A DNA stretch of 64,000 bases from Cladorhizidae sp. MBARI D1340-BT2 (lineage: Eukaryota > Porifera > Demospongiae > Poecilosclerida > Cladorhizidae), in contig JAQNBH010000013.1 in assembly GCA_028752905.1 (NCBI GenBank), positions 19,698,977 through 19,762,976 of the forward strand. Reading direction: 5' to 3'. This document shows, one piece after another, positions 23,701 to 35,600 of the stretch. The notes under the pieces are model-generated. The model was not told the origin of the DNA. It was given only the letters and a program-made list of their open reading frames with translations, and ran no database searches. The position numbers were made by a program, and so were the translations under genes. Every line of letters begins with the position of its first letter. Positions within the stretch are counted from its first letter, which is position 1.

Positions 23701-24843
23701 TATGGCTGGCAATATTGCTTAACATGTTTCTAGTGCTTCTACTAGATCTGGATCCTTGCCTTTCCATAACGAGCCTCACAACCAAGTTAATTTTTTTGCC
23801 CAAGCAACCTTTTTGAAAAAGACAGTGTTAGGATCATTCCAGACGACTTAGTTCCTTTCGTAGCAGTGGCTTAATTTTGAAGGTCGAGTGCCCTGTTATC
23901 TTTGCTTGACAGTTGTGACAAGGATAGTCTATGAAGGCTTGAATCTCTAATGCTCTGTAAATAAGAATGGAATTGCTAACTGGATAATATTTATATCTTT
24001 ATGCAAGCATACAGTCAGGTAGGTAATTATTACTTGTAGTTATGTATATGGAAATATGCAATAGTTTCCTACAAGCAGCATAAACAGATGCAGTATCACA
24101 AGCATTCTGTGTAGTATTAGCTACCTGCACAACAACACGCAATTTAAGTGAGATGCTTAGCAGTTCTTAGCAATGGCTACTAAACCAACATTCCTCGAAT
24201 TCTTTCCAAGACAGGGATTTGGAATCAGCAGCCATAGTGATAGGAATTCTTATAAGTTGCTGAAGTTTATGAGGGAAGATGATTCCAAGATATATGCAGT
24301 AAAAAAATTATAATTCAGCATGCTAGCTTGTAAAAAATAGAACACTACATCCGTCATCAGTGTTTGGATGAGCTATTGAGAATAATGACTTGAGTATACA
24401 GAGAAGGATGCTGGGGACCTGTAAGTATTATGCAAATATTGATTCTTGTGATATGTGCAACCAATGCTACAAGAACTATCTTTAATTGCATGAAAGATAA
24501 TGAAGATCTACCTATACTAACCATAAAGCAAGAGAGTATTATATTTTATAAAAAAATATGATCATAGGCATTTTTGTAAACATTGAGACAACGTTTTGCT
24601 GATGTCTCAAAGTATAAATGCACAGGGTTAATAATATTTATTACCACAATACCCGGACCATTGTGTCAGTACTACTCCACAGAACACTTGTGGCACTGCC
24701 TTTCTTTTTACTGCTTGAAGGCAATTGTTGCATCTCGCCAATTACAATATATATGTTACCCGCAAACCTGGAATTTGCTCAATCCTAGGATCGCGAAAGC
24801 CAATACCTGATCACCAATTAGATCAAAACAAGTTTGCTCCCAC
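23701..24843. other. No gene supported
   Basis: About 1.1 kb with scattered short frames. An ATG at 24173 opens MATKPTFLEFFPRQGFG for about 40 codons, but I cannot connect it to the integrase pseudogene downstream. Confidence 0.4.
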
Positions 24844-27402
24844 ATGGGAAGAGGTTGTAGGAAGGAGAAATGGAAGGAGAGAATGCCTATGATGATTAAT
24901 GTTCAGCAAACCTTTCTTTCTGGAAGGAACCTTGGAAGCAAAACCATATCAAGAACAAAGGGACAAGCTGTTGTCAAATTTCTGAAAGGGGAGATGGCGA
25001 ACAGTGATCCTAAATTCAATTTTTGGGTGAAACAAAAATGTTTTTAACTTTTGGAGTACCCTGCTCTTGGGCTTAAGGATGGACTTTGTATACCAGCAAA
25101 GAAAAAGGTGATTAAACCCATATAGCCAGTGATATATTTAGTGAGAGATATTTTGTTGTTAGACAGGTCTCCTTATTTTATAAGTTTAAAGCCACAAGTC
25201 AAGTGCCAATCTATAGGCATGGATGATAATAACAAAGACAAAACTTTGTTTAATTGATTGAAATCCAGTAGCCATTCGCTTCATGAGCCAGACGCTTTAC
25301 TGAATCGCAGTTATACGGTGTCATTTTAATCTAATCTTTTTTTCAGGATGAGAATGACTCCTCCATCCTTGGTCATTATCGGAGAGTGGCTTACATTGAA
25401 GAGTTTCATACTATTTTGAATAGAGTGCACTGTGATGTTCAAGGTCATATGGGCTATAAAAGGCTCTAGCCGAGGTACAGAATGTCTATCATTTCTATAT
25501 AAAAACAGATTCTATGCATGTGATCTTGTGTTTGAAATGTAGCCCTTGATGCATGCTCTCATTTTGGCACTCAAATATTGTAGGTACAGTGTAGCTCTAC
25601 TGGTTGAACACCTAAAGATTGCACGTGAGATTGAAAATTGTGACTGACTGTCAGTTATATAAGCTGTGCATAATATGGGTATAGCTCATGTCAACCATAA
25701 AATGTTTTTAATCAGGTGACCATGAATATTTGAATTGAGGTCCTGACATAAGGTTGCTATCTCTAACTTTTATATGGTTTTGGTAAGTACAAACATACAA
25801 TTTGTCATATCCAAATTCAATTGAGTCCAAGGACAGTGCAGCGCAGCATATGAGTAAAACACTACTATTGTAGTAGTAACCTCCAATTCACTTTTATTGA
25901 AAAATTGGAACACATAGCAAGTTACATTTTGGACACAACATAAAACACTCGATATGAAGTATGTTGACGTTTGGATGTTATGAATCCTTATGTTTCACCT
26001 ATTTCCTATTTTATATCGGTTTGACCTACATCCTTCTAATAGTAGCAAAAACATGGGTGTGTCCGTTTCATCCACTAGATACAGCAAGCATCCACCTCTC
26101 AGCTTTTTAATGTGAATATTTAATTACCCATGGGTTAATCCTGTTGTTTTAGTATGTGGTAAACAACCAGCGACATTTTATAATAGTGATCTATTTTGAT
26201 TATCAAAGGTAATTCAATTCTCTGTCTTCACCATACTCCCTCTAGATTTCTTCGAACTATGCGTGTCTACCAAGATCTGTTGTGGAGAAGTACGTTCAAT
26301 TATGTAGTGTGATTAACCTTCAGAAGCCACAAACCAACAGTGCCCCACACTTAAACCTATCATTTCTTCTGGATTTATGACTCGAGGACAGGTAATATTA
26401 TTAGTACCAAATATGTTGGTATTTAGCATCGTCTTAGTTAGATGGATTTGATTGACATGCGACATAGACCAGACGACCGCCATAACTGGATTGGCCACTA
26501 CATGGATCATTGGTCCAAATTCCATGTACTGTTTGCTCTTGAGCACAAGAGTGCAATTGAGGTGGCTAAAAACTTGTCCAGTCGTGTTTTTGCATATTTC
26601 GGTGTTCCCAAGGTTGTGTGACCCATAATTGATTATTAATGGTTACAGCATGCTTGAGTGTTCCTATGTATAGATATTCCAATCTGATAACGGAAGAGAA
26701 TTTGTCAATCATATCATAGACAAACTGGTGAAGACCTGGCCGGGGAAAGCCACCATCATAAACGGTCGACCAAGACACCCTCAATCACAGGGTCTAGTCT
26801 AACGTGCAAATGCTAAAGTTGAAGAACTTCTTGCATGTCGGTTTGAACAGAATGAATGTGATATGGCATGGTCACATTGGTTACCAGAAATTCAGTGTAA
26901 GTTTGATTTTCATAATAGTGATTCATAAACAATAGTGATCATAAACAACTATAATTGGTGACTGTATGATACTATAAAAGAAGATACCATAAATATGTAA
27001 TATAGCTGAACTTTTCATGGTAATGGTTATTGATAGGTTATGGACGAGTGTTTAGTACAGCCATTGTAGTACTAATATGCCTAATACTGGCATCCTGATG
27101 GCAGCATGAACTTCACATACTTGGTCATCTCTGCTTTGTGTGTGTGTGTATACTACTAGATCAACTGAATACATGTGTTCATGAAACGATGAAGTGTAGT
27201 CCATACGAATTGGGGTACGGACAGGGAAGATATCGCAGACTTGATCAATGAAACTGAGCCTATGGAACGTCTATCAGCAGACAAAAGTTCTACTCCTCTA
27301 CCTTGTTCAGATGATCCAAGCTCTGCTGAACACTCCTCACCATCTGTCCCTCACTGTAGTGAACCTCATTGCACAGAGAGTGATATCAGAAATAAGCAAA
27401 GT
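24844..27402 (+). pseudogene. KRBA2-like integrase gene, intron-containing, inactivated
   Basis: Exons inferred from splice signals: up to 25107 (LKGEMANSDPKFNFWVKQ, then stop TAA at 25045, then LEYPALGLKDGLCIPAKKK); 25347-25474 (HYRRVAYIEEFHTILNRVHC, HMGYKRL then TAG); 26246-26391 (as at 18870, but a 2-nt insertion shifts the frame); 26442-26612 (MDLIDMRHRPDD, HYMDHWSKF); 26674-26896 (FQSDNGREFVN, HPQSQGLV); and from 27160 (NTCVHETMKCSPYELGYGQG) with a frameshift before the tail. The catalytic triad is Asp (DLIDM), Asp (SDNG) and Glu, and the Glu codon is replaced by TAA at 26800-26802. KRBA2-like proteins carry a retroviral-type integrase fold; whether this was a host gene or a transposon gene is unclear. 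Confidence 0.8.
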
Positions 27403-27528
27403 AAAACAATTTTAGACCTTTTAATATTTCTAATCCAGGGTCAGTACTGAGCAATGATGTGCAAATGATAGAAAAGATGCCCATTGGAAATATGTTAGTC
27501 CCAACTGGGGAAATATAAGATTGCTAGA

Positions 27529-27868
27529 CTGTCATAACAATCATTCCATTACTGCCTCCACACAACCACTGCCTCCACACAACCACAATGACCTCACAAA
27601 TAATTATAAACTTCAGCAATAATAATATATTCTTGTACTATATTACTACCTCCACAACCACAAGGGACGTCACAAATATGATAAAATCCAGATTACTCTA
27701 ACATAAGGTATGAAGAGATTTATAGCTAAGAAAATGTGCTGCTATATAGCATCAGTTATTTATCACAATTTTGCTGTCCGCAGTAATGTAGGGATTGTTA
27801 TCCAAGAATATATTATTGCTGAAGTTTATGGTGGTGTGGAGGCAGTTATGGAGTGATTGTTACGACAG
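27529..27868. mobile_element. Foldback MITE with long inverted repeats
   Basis: Left arm CTGTCATAACAATCATTCC... and right arm (minus strand) CTGTCGTAACAATCACTCC... pair over about 60 bp of core. The left arm has an extra internal duplication (CTGCCTCCACACAACCA twice). The arms end at ATATTCTTG and CAAGAATAT, leaving a ~180 bp centre without coding capacity. Target duplication is not clear. Confidence 0.75.
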
Positions 27869-28911
27869 CACAATATCAAAGCCAACCCTATATGTCCTTT
27901 AATTTATTTAAAAAAATTTACATATTACTTGTTCCCAATATATTTTAAAGCTTTCGTGAATTGGAATACAGTTTTGATGCTATATATGCCTGCAATGCCC
28001 ACACGAAGAGGAGTGTCCTGGTCAGACCTAGCCCAGGTTACTTCCCAGGTCAAGTTGGTATGCATGCATGACAAGTTTGGGACAGATTGGTCCAGTGGTT
28101 TAGAATGACATAAGGAACAATCCTAAATTGCTTCCGCCATCAGTAACTACATTCAGCAATCCTTCTTTGATTCTTCACTGCAAAAGCCATACCCTCAATC
28201 CACTGCATCTAACACAGCGATTTGGTGAAGGATCGAGCAATTTGGGTTGTGCACGCCGTTCAAAGATGGCATCTTAGACGAACTATATATGCAAAAATCA
28301 ACTTTTTTTTATTAGCTCTCTAAAGCGACACCAAAAGCACCTTCCCAGATAGCGCTCTACAAAATGGCATAAAAATAAATGAAATCTATGCAGCCAATAA
28401 GATGATGATGATGATGATTATGATAATGATGATGATGATGATGATTTTACGTGTCATTTTTCCGACCTTTTTTTTAGTTTGGAGAACTGTGCTTCTGTGT
28501 GCTATATTGTTGGAACGATTTTTGCGACATACTTTTTTTAGGGTCTGTATAGGTATAGAATCGAGTATATGGCAAGTTTTAGTTTGTTGCTGAATGATCT
28601 CTGACCTGCCAAACCTACATGAGAGTGCCTACATGAGAGTGCTAACGCATATTAAATTGCTGGCAAGAGAAGCCTAAACTTTTAGGCTGCATGAATAGGT
28701 CTGATATTGGACAAGTTAGTACTTAGGGGAATTTTGATGCTACATATATACACCGATTAAATTGAATAATTTTTGGGTTAATTTTAATAAACAGGTTAGA
28801 TAATCCTTTACCAATCCAAATCTTATGCACTATATAATAATTAAAATGCTTAAAATCAGGTAATTACAGGCACATCTGATTTTCTTAAAATTATGTAGCA
28901 AATACTTACAG
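27869..28911. other. No gene supported; small (GAT)n tract
   Basis: A GATGAT microsatellite at about 28400-28445 gives a Met-rich by-product frame. Otherwise AT-rich sequence without recognisable exons. The expected upstream exons of the following integrase gene (zinc-binding H2C2 module) were not found here. Confidence 0.5.
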
Positions 28912-31900
28912 ATGGGAGATTTTGGGTATAGACCTCATTGGTCAATTTGCGGCCACAGATGAAGGCCATATATATGTCTGCACTGTTACAGATCTCTTTA
29001 CCAAGTGGGTATTTGCTCGGCCAATCAAGTCCAAGTCAGCTGGTGATGTTGCAAGCATTCTACTCGAGCTCATCTACAGTTATGGTCCTCCCCAAAAAAT
29101 TATAATGGATCAGGGGCATGAATTTATAAACCAGGTAACCAACTTAATAAAACTGTTGCCATCTGTGTTCATGAAATGACATGTATGTGGTCTGAGAAGT
29201 GAAAATTAATCAAGGAAAATGTGTTGGATTTGTTTACAAGAGCAAAGTTAGACTATTGAGTACAAGGCAGACTTAACACAATTTAAGATAACTTTATTAG
29301 CAACTTCAGTCTTGATTATCTGGAAATTTCCTCCTGCTTCCTTTTGATAAATATTCATGTAGAGTAATGTTCTGTTTGTGTGAACTTATTTGATAACTCA
29401 GCTCAATGATGTTGTCTTGACTGCTTTTGGAGTGAAGCAGATGGTATGTTCGGTATATCACCCTCAGAGCAATGGCCAAGATGAGCGGACTAATCAAACT
29501 CTTAAGAGGGCACTGTCCAAGTATACAAACGATACTCAATCTGACTGGAACAAGTAAGCTACCAATATTTAATAATTATTTTTCAAGATTGACAGTTTGT
29601 TAATAGAGAGATTTCTACTATTACCATTACCACCACCTTCCAGTAGATGGCAATATCACATTTCATGCTAATCTGTGATTACCCCAGAAAATCTCACCAG
29701 AATCTCTCCAATGAATCCTCTCACACTGAAACACCAACCCACTCACACACACACACATATAAAATTATGAAAAGGCATAAAAAATAGTAGTTATTGCTAC
29801 CGTATTGCTACAAAATTTGATTAAGTTTTGCGATTGCATTGTTATTCGTAAAACATCTCGCAATCTTTTTTATCGCACAAAACATTCCGCGTGCATATTG
29901 CAGCCAAAAGCCAGACGGTTTACTAGCGAGAAAGAAGCTGACTACAGTGTGACCATTCGAATGTGCTTCAAACAATCCTTGCCTACTAGTGAAGATGCAG
30001 GAATCGATCAGATGTATCAGGAGAGCAAACGAAAATGTGCAGAGGGTACTGGATGGTCAGGATAGTGCGCAGAAAAGTGCCAACCGATCTTGTTATAATT
30101 AGTGGTACTTATTATAAAACGCAAAACTAAGAGCGCATTATACATTTATGGAGCTCAAAATCTCTAAATTGCACATTGTAGCAATACGGTATATTATTTT
30201 CCAAATTCTTATACAATAAAAATATAAACATGGTTTTTGGTGTAAGCCTTCAGCTAAAAGATGCATTTACCTTGAATGTGCTGCTTGTAGTTATGATTTC
30301 TATGTATAATGTTTTGTACTTATGTAGATATGTACTCCCCACAACTTATGGTATCAATACAAGTGTCCAGTCTTCAACAAAGCAACAGACATTTGTGTTG
30401 ATGTTCTACCGAACATCTAGGGGTTCCATAGCCATCAATAATGCAGAACATGAGAATGAGCAGGAGATTCTCTATGAAAACATCTCACTCACTATGTCTC
30501 CTGAAGACATACAATATAATTTGGAGAAGCATGTGGCAGATGTAAGAACAAAACTGACTGGCAAACATAAATATATGACATGAAATTGCTGACACTTTTT
30601 TGTAACAAAACAAAAAATGGTGGACAAATAGTTTAATGAAAATGTTTGATGCACTCCCCAAAAATCATGTTACAGATCTGTTTTATTTTGTAATCACATA
30701 GGTACATATGAGAAGATACGGTTGAAAATTGAAGAAGCTAAAGCAAAGCATAAAGCTTATTTCGATTCCAAGCAAAAAATAAGCTACAAACGGCAATAGG
30801 TATGTTTTTATGAATTAATGTGTACCTTTAATGTGTGCCTTTATATAAGCTGAATCAAATTAGAGTCCCATTGTTGTTTCTGAGAAAAAATCGAAAGGCT
30901 AAGAATAATAAAATTTTCTGGATATATGTATTTCCGAGTTTTGATAAATGTTAGAATGTCCTTGTCTGTTTTTTGTGATATATTTTTTATCTATAGCTCG
31001 ACCTTTACTGGATGTTTTTAATTTTATATTATTAACCTGTTGACCATCATAGATGATTATGTCCTTAAAAGAGGAATGCAAGGAAGGTATCCAGAAAAGG
31101 AGACAGGCTGGTGCAGGACTGGTTGGAACCCTATGTAATCGTTCATGTCTCACCCAAAGGACTCTGCACACTGCAGGATAACAACCAAAACATTATGAAG
31201 GTTAAGTTTAATGTCTGGCTCTTGAAGCCTTACTTAACTAGAGAGATACCAGTTCAACATGAGATACCAACTTCCATCCAGTCACACAACACCAGTTCGA
31301 ACAACCCTGGACCATCTGATGAGTTGAGTGATACAGCTTCCTCCCCTGGGAGTCCAGATAAGAGGCAGTGCCTAATCATTCGACAGACTAAGAAAGATAG
31401 TCTAGTCCTCCCACCACCTGATAGAAACACACCTCTCTCTAGTGAGCCAACATCAGACTGTGTTGTAACCAGTGTTACACAAGTTGTGCCTAGAATGCTT
31501 GGAAAACCCTTGCCTTGCAAACCACCTGTCCATTACAGAAAATTTCCTGGTGACTTTTTAATAATTCTGCTGTCTGAAGCATGGCTAGAGGACACACACA
31601 TAGATGAGGCGCAGGATCTACTTCGCAATCAGTTTCCAAAGATGGGTGGCTTCCAGTCCATTGGGTATGTGGCACCAGGAAGTGGAGGCTCAATAACTGG
31701 AACTCCGGTTTGGGATTATATCCAAATCATGAATACTGGCGGCCACTGGATCTGTGTGTCCAGCATAGGAATGCCCAAGGGGACTGTGCGGGTGTATGAC
31801 AGCCTCTATGCAGGAACCAGTAAGAAATAACTTGAATGATAATATTTTACATACTAAACTTAAAAAAAAAATTACACATTCTGATTAGGTGGATCAAGAA

Positions 31901-32787
31901 TTAACTGTTGTCAATTTCCAACAACTTTTATGACATGCATTGGAAATTGAATAATGTCATTGGATCCAACAGTGTTGTTATATTTTAATCCTCTCGATTA
32001 AAAAATTGGGCTCCTTGATAACTACTGTTGTGAGCTTAGAAATCTATACTAAATTTTTTACTTGCATAGTATCTCAACTCAAGCATCACATTAAGAACCA
32101 GGGCCTTTCAAGAGTGTCAATTTCACCTAAATATGATTCACAGCTGAATATTAATGGAAAGATGCCCACGTATGGTACAACAACGAACCCACTAAAATAG
32201 GTACAGTACGTGTTACCATTCAATCAATTCTTGTGAAATAAATAGTAGTTATACACGACAAACAATTAATAGTTGTTTCGTTTGTTTGTTCTTACTGTTG
32301 TTGGATCATTGCAGAACTGGATACACTAAAATGCCTGGCATGGATGGAATTATAATTATATCAAGGAAGCCACCTGACCATACAGCAACCATACATGCAT
32401 CAACAGGTTGGAGATGCCTGTGGTTTATTCGCCATTGCTGTAGCAACCGCATTATGCAATGGTGTGGACCCATCAACAATAACATTTGATCAAACAAAGA
32501 TGCGGTCCCACCTGATGAGATCATTCCAGACATATCACATCAAACTATTCCCTGTTCAAGGATGCCGACGAGAAGCCACAAGCAAGAAGCTCAAAATTGT
32601 TCTCAGGGAACCATTGATCTGTGTTTGCAGACAACTCCATGACTGTGCCCTCACAGTGGCACAGTGCAGCAAGTTTAGTAAATGGTTCCAACAATCATGT
32701 ACAGAGATTCCACCATCAGCCATCATCAACCGGGAGGAGGAGTGGAAATGTGGCAGTTGTTGGGACAGGGAATTGGGTGCCACTTAA
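28912..32787 (+). pseudogene. Ginger-type integrase gene with GPY/F, Ulp1-like protease and PHD-like finger
   Basis: Exons by splice signals: 28912-29134 (GIDLIGQF, TDLFTKWVFARPIKSKSA, MDQGHEF); 29402-29553 (VYHPQSNGQDERTNQTLKRA); 30328-30541 (YGINTSVQSSTKQQ); 30702-30799 (basic linker, ending in TAG at the donor); 31053-31819 and 32386-32787. The integrase triad Asp, Asp, Glu is intact. The fifth exon has a frameshift near 31072, then WLEPYVIV...LKPY (GPY/F module), a Ser/Pro-rich linker and the start of a C48/Ulp1-like protease (NTGGHWICVSS, VRVYDSLYAG). The last exon gives QVGDACGLFAIA with the catalytic Cys, then a PHD-like finger missing a Cys (QCSKFSKW) and the His. Ginger transposons are known for integrases with GPY/F, and some carry such accessory domains. 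The N-terminus is missing and two lesions make activity unlikely. Confidence 0.82.
29798..30191. mobile_element. Tc1/mariner-type MITE inside an integrase-gene intron
   Basis: TA at 29798-29799 and 30190-30191 flank inverted ends CCGTATTGCTACAA. Length is 390 bp between the TAs. It lies between exons 29402-29553 and 30328-30541 of the Ginger-type gene. An 86-codon frame inside it (29805-30065) has no recognised domain; Tc1/mariner elements duplicate TA, which supports the class. Confidence 0.85.
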
Positions 32788-33394
32788 ATAATTAAGACTG
32801 AATCTGTTTGTTCTTGTTGGGATTTTTTTCTGGGTAATTATGAATGTCTCATTTTCATGCAATAAACTGTCTTAGTTTTCTCCAATCTGTGAAATACTGG
32901 GAGATCCTAAACTTTCTGGTGGTCTTCCTAGGATATCATGGTTGACCTGGAAATATGTTTATTGTTTAATTCAAGTTTTGCACAAGTTAAATTGTAGGAT
33001 GGTGCTGAGGAACCACATATATATGCTCTGACCCTGTCCTTCTATCACTCCATCATCCAGAGAAGCAAAACAAAAGAAAAATTGTTCCTATCACTCCATC
33101 ATCCAGAGAAGCAAAACAAAAGAAAAATTGTTCATCTAATTGTGATTATAGTAAATGGCAAGTATTCTCACTTGTCATATTACTTCTCCCATGATGATAG
33201 ATTTGTTGCTAAAACAATTTATTTCTATAGCTAGAGAGTAAAATTTAATTTAAAAAAACAAAAAAAAATTTCTGAGAGAAATGAGGGTTGGCAAGTTACT
33301 TGCCATATTAGATACTCCTCCCATGTTTTTACTGCAATTTATATATAGCTTGTGTATATATATATACACACGCAACACATTCATATTCAGCTAT
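32788..33394. other. Non-coding, with a 48-bp tandem duplication
   Basis: CCTATCACTCCATCATCCAG and the following GAGAAGCAAAACAAAAG occur twice in a row, at about 33040 and 33088. An AATAAA at 32861 could serve the protease exon. No gene. Confidence 0.6.
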
Positions 33395-33535
33395 GACAGG
33401 TGAGATTTATATGGCAGGTGGGACTAATATGTCGGGTGAGACAAATATGGCAGGTGTCTGCAGGTGACTAATATGGCAGGTGAGACTAATATGTGAGGTG
33501 ATACTAATATGTCAGGTGAGACTAATACGGAATAG
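33395..33535. repeat. Minisatellite GACTAATATGGCAGGTGA, left patch
   Basis: Six to seven imperfect copies of an ~18-bp unit. A related patch lies at about 35445-35600, on the other side of the gag/hAT region, in the same orientation. Confidence 0.8.
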
Positions 33536-33652
33536 GAATATGGAATAGTTTACCTGACTGTCGCAGGACGACATTAAAACTAGACTGTTCCCAATGCATA
33601 ACTATGGATGTGGATTGAACCCAGTAGTGAGTAACTAATTATGAATTGGAAG

Positions 33653-33972
33653 TGTTGATAATATGGTCTGCAGCTTAGTGTGTTTGTGTGTTATGTGTTT
33701 ATGTTGGGCAAATGTCATAGGTCGATGATGAGTGTAAGATTACCATGTATGGGCAGAAACCAGAAGTGGGGGCTCCAGCCTAGTTAAGGGAGGAGTTGTT
33801 ACTGCTCTGGGAGTTAGCTGAGTCTTGTAAGTGTCCTATATTGAATTATTAAGGTTGCTCTACTTAACCTTGCTAGCCTAGTGTATAGCTTAAAGGTAGA
33901 GTGGCGGCAGCATACCAACACTTAGTGACTGGCTCAGAGTATGTGAGTAATATCAGATTTGGTCCTGTCACA
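33653..33972 (+). mobile_element. Candidate 5' LTR of a second Gypsy-like element
   Basis: Begins TGTTGATAATATGG, ends GGTCCTGTCACA (TGT...ACA), 320 bp. It is followed by a PBS-like sequence and a gag frame. No matching 3' LTR within the window. Confidence 0.6.
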
Positions 33973-33975
33973 ACT

Positions 33976-33993
33976 GGTTGCAGTGGTGGGATT
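33976..33993 (+). promoter_or_regulatory. Candidate primer-binding site
   Basis: TGGTTGCAGTGGTGGGAT, three bases after the LTR end, complementary to a tRNA-like 3' end (ATCCCACCACTGCAA plus CCA). It shares 14 of 18 bases with the site at 14602. Confidence 0.55.
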
Positions 33994-34030
33994 TTTTTTT
34001 AACTAGAGAGATAGCTACTACACTTGACAT

Positions 34031-35090
34031 GAATGGATACCAGAAGTAAGGCAAAGGACACTACAGAAGGAGAAAGGCGGAGTACTTCACCGCTAATGGA
34101 CTCAGAAGATATTGGGGAAAGAGTGACAATATCTGATATGCTCCGAATGTTTAAACTCTAGTCAGAGAAGCAAAAAGAAGACGAGAAAAGACGGGCGACC
34201 GAACGAGCGGAGGCCGAGGAGAAAAGAGATCAGAGATGGGAAAGATTGCTGATGACAGTGATAAGCGGAAGGGGCACTGGCAGGATAGAAGAATCGGACT
34301 CTGTTCCTACCCCCAGCCAAATCAAAGCACCCCGGTTCAGAGAAATGAAGGAAGACGAAGACCCCCTGGATTATTTAACGTTTTAGAGAGCCATATGGCT
34401 GCATACAAGGTCCTCAAGAAGGATTGGATGAGATATTTGGCTCCGGAATTCCGACCGGATGCCAACAGAGTATATCTGGCAATGCAGCCGGATGTAAAGG
34501 AAGACTATGATCAAGTCAAACTAGCACTCTTGCGACTCTACCGTGTGACCAGAAAAGCTTACCGACAAAGATTGGACAATCTCAAACGGAAACCAGACGA
34601 AGGATGGGAGGCTCTGTTGGGTCGTGCTGTCCTCACCATACGATGGACAGAAGGCTGCAAAACAATCCAGCAGGTAAATGATTTGTGTGCAGTTGATACT
34701 GTAATGAAGCTTATGCCTAGACATGTAGCACAGTTTGTGTCTGACAAGAAACCCAGCACTGCAGCTGATATTGATTCACTTACTGTCTTCCTATTCTTGA
34801 ATACAGAAGTGATTAATGGCTTAAAGTCTGAGTTACCTGAATATCTTGCAGCAGCTGAGGATGTTTTAGATAGCGTAGACCCCATTGAGTGGTGGAAGTG
34901 CCATGAGGAGAATGGTAGATTGCCTAACTGGACTCACACATGTAGATTAGTCTTATTTGTGCAGCCTTCGTCAGCTGCAGCTGAACGTGCATTCTCAATT
35001 TTGAGCAATACCTTTTCTACGAAGCAAGAAACTTCTTTGAAGGATTACTTACAACTTTCTGTTATGTTACAGTACAACTATAGTCTATAG
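34031..35090 (+). pseudogene. Chimeric frame: Gypsy gag fused to hAT transposase C-terminus
   Basis: The gag leader begins near 34031 in one frame (DSEDIGERVTISDMLRMF, charged helix REKRDQRW-like) with a TAG near 34159. A frameshift near 34375 then leads into the frame running to 35090. Residues ~50-180 of the 284-codon ORF that opens at 34236 are capsid-like: HMAAYKVLKKDWMRYLAPEF, DYDQVKLALLRLYRVTRKAY, DEGWEALLGRAVL and MKLMPRHVAQFVSDKKPS. From about residue 181 (nt ~34776) it becomes a hAT C-terminal dimerisation region: WWKCHEENGRLPNW, then VQPSSAAAERAFSILSNTF and SLKDYLQLSVMLQYN. The junction is in frame. The first ~48 residues of this ORF are an out-of-frame reading of gag. Likely a transposon-into-transposon deletion; expression unknown. 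Confidence 0.78.
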
Positions 35091-35444
35091 ATAATTGTAA
35101 CTGTTAAAATGTCTTGAATCTTGAATCCTTGATTGCCTATATTCTCTTTTTAAATGATGTAACAATTGTTTGTCTAAGTATTGAGAAAAAGAGGTATATT
35201 GAAAAGAAAAATAGGTGAATATTAGGAGCATAATTTCATAAAAGGAAAGAAAAATAGGTAGAAATTCGAGCATAATCCGCCAGGGCCTACTAATATGGTG
35301 GGACAATGAGGCATTTGACAGGGGCAGATCTAGGGTATCAGTAAAGGGGGTTTGGTATCACTACTAAGGTGAGTCAAGTTGCAGTTGTATAAATTTAAAT
35401 GGGTGGGGGGGGGGGTTAAACCCCCAAAACACCCACCTGTATGA
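35091..35444. other. Non-coding; possible hAT terminus
   Basis: CAGGGGCAGATCTAGG at about 35323, followed by a long G-run and then TTAAACCCCC, resembles the 5' end of many invertebrate hAT elements. No matching opposite end or 8-bp duplication was found. Confidence 0.3.
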
Positions 35445-35600
35445 CTAATATGGCAGCTCAGGTGAGAAATATGGCACAGGCGGGACTAATATGGCAGGCG
35501 GGACTAATAATTATGGCACTATATGGCACTATATTTGTCCCGTTATCGCGAACATTTTCTGAGCGGGACAAATATGGCAGCGGGACTAATATGGCACGAC
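35445..35600. repeat. Minisatellite GGGACTAATATGGCAGG, right patch
   Basis: Imperfect copies of the unit seen at 33395-33535. An inverted pair GTCCCG(TTATCGCGAACATTTTCTGA)GCGGGAC lies inside at about 35536-35570. Confidence 0.75.

Noticed and set aside
28402..28593. Met-rich frame
   Set aside because: Starts in a GAT microsatellite; the remainder is unrecognised and short.
29805..30065. 86-codon frame as a separate gene
   Set aside because: Lies entirely within the TA-flanked MITE and has no recognised domain.
35323..35600. A complete hAT MITE starting at CAGGGGCAGATC
   Set aside because: No opposite inverted end and no 8-bp target duplication were found.
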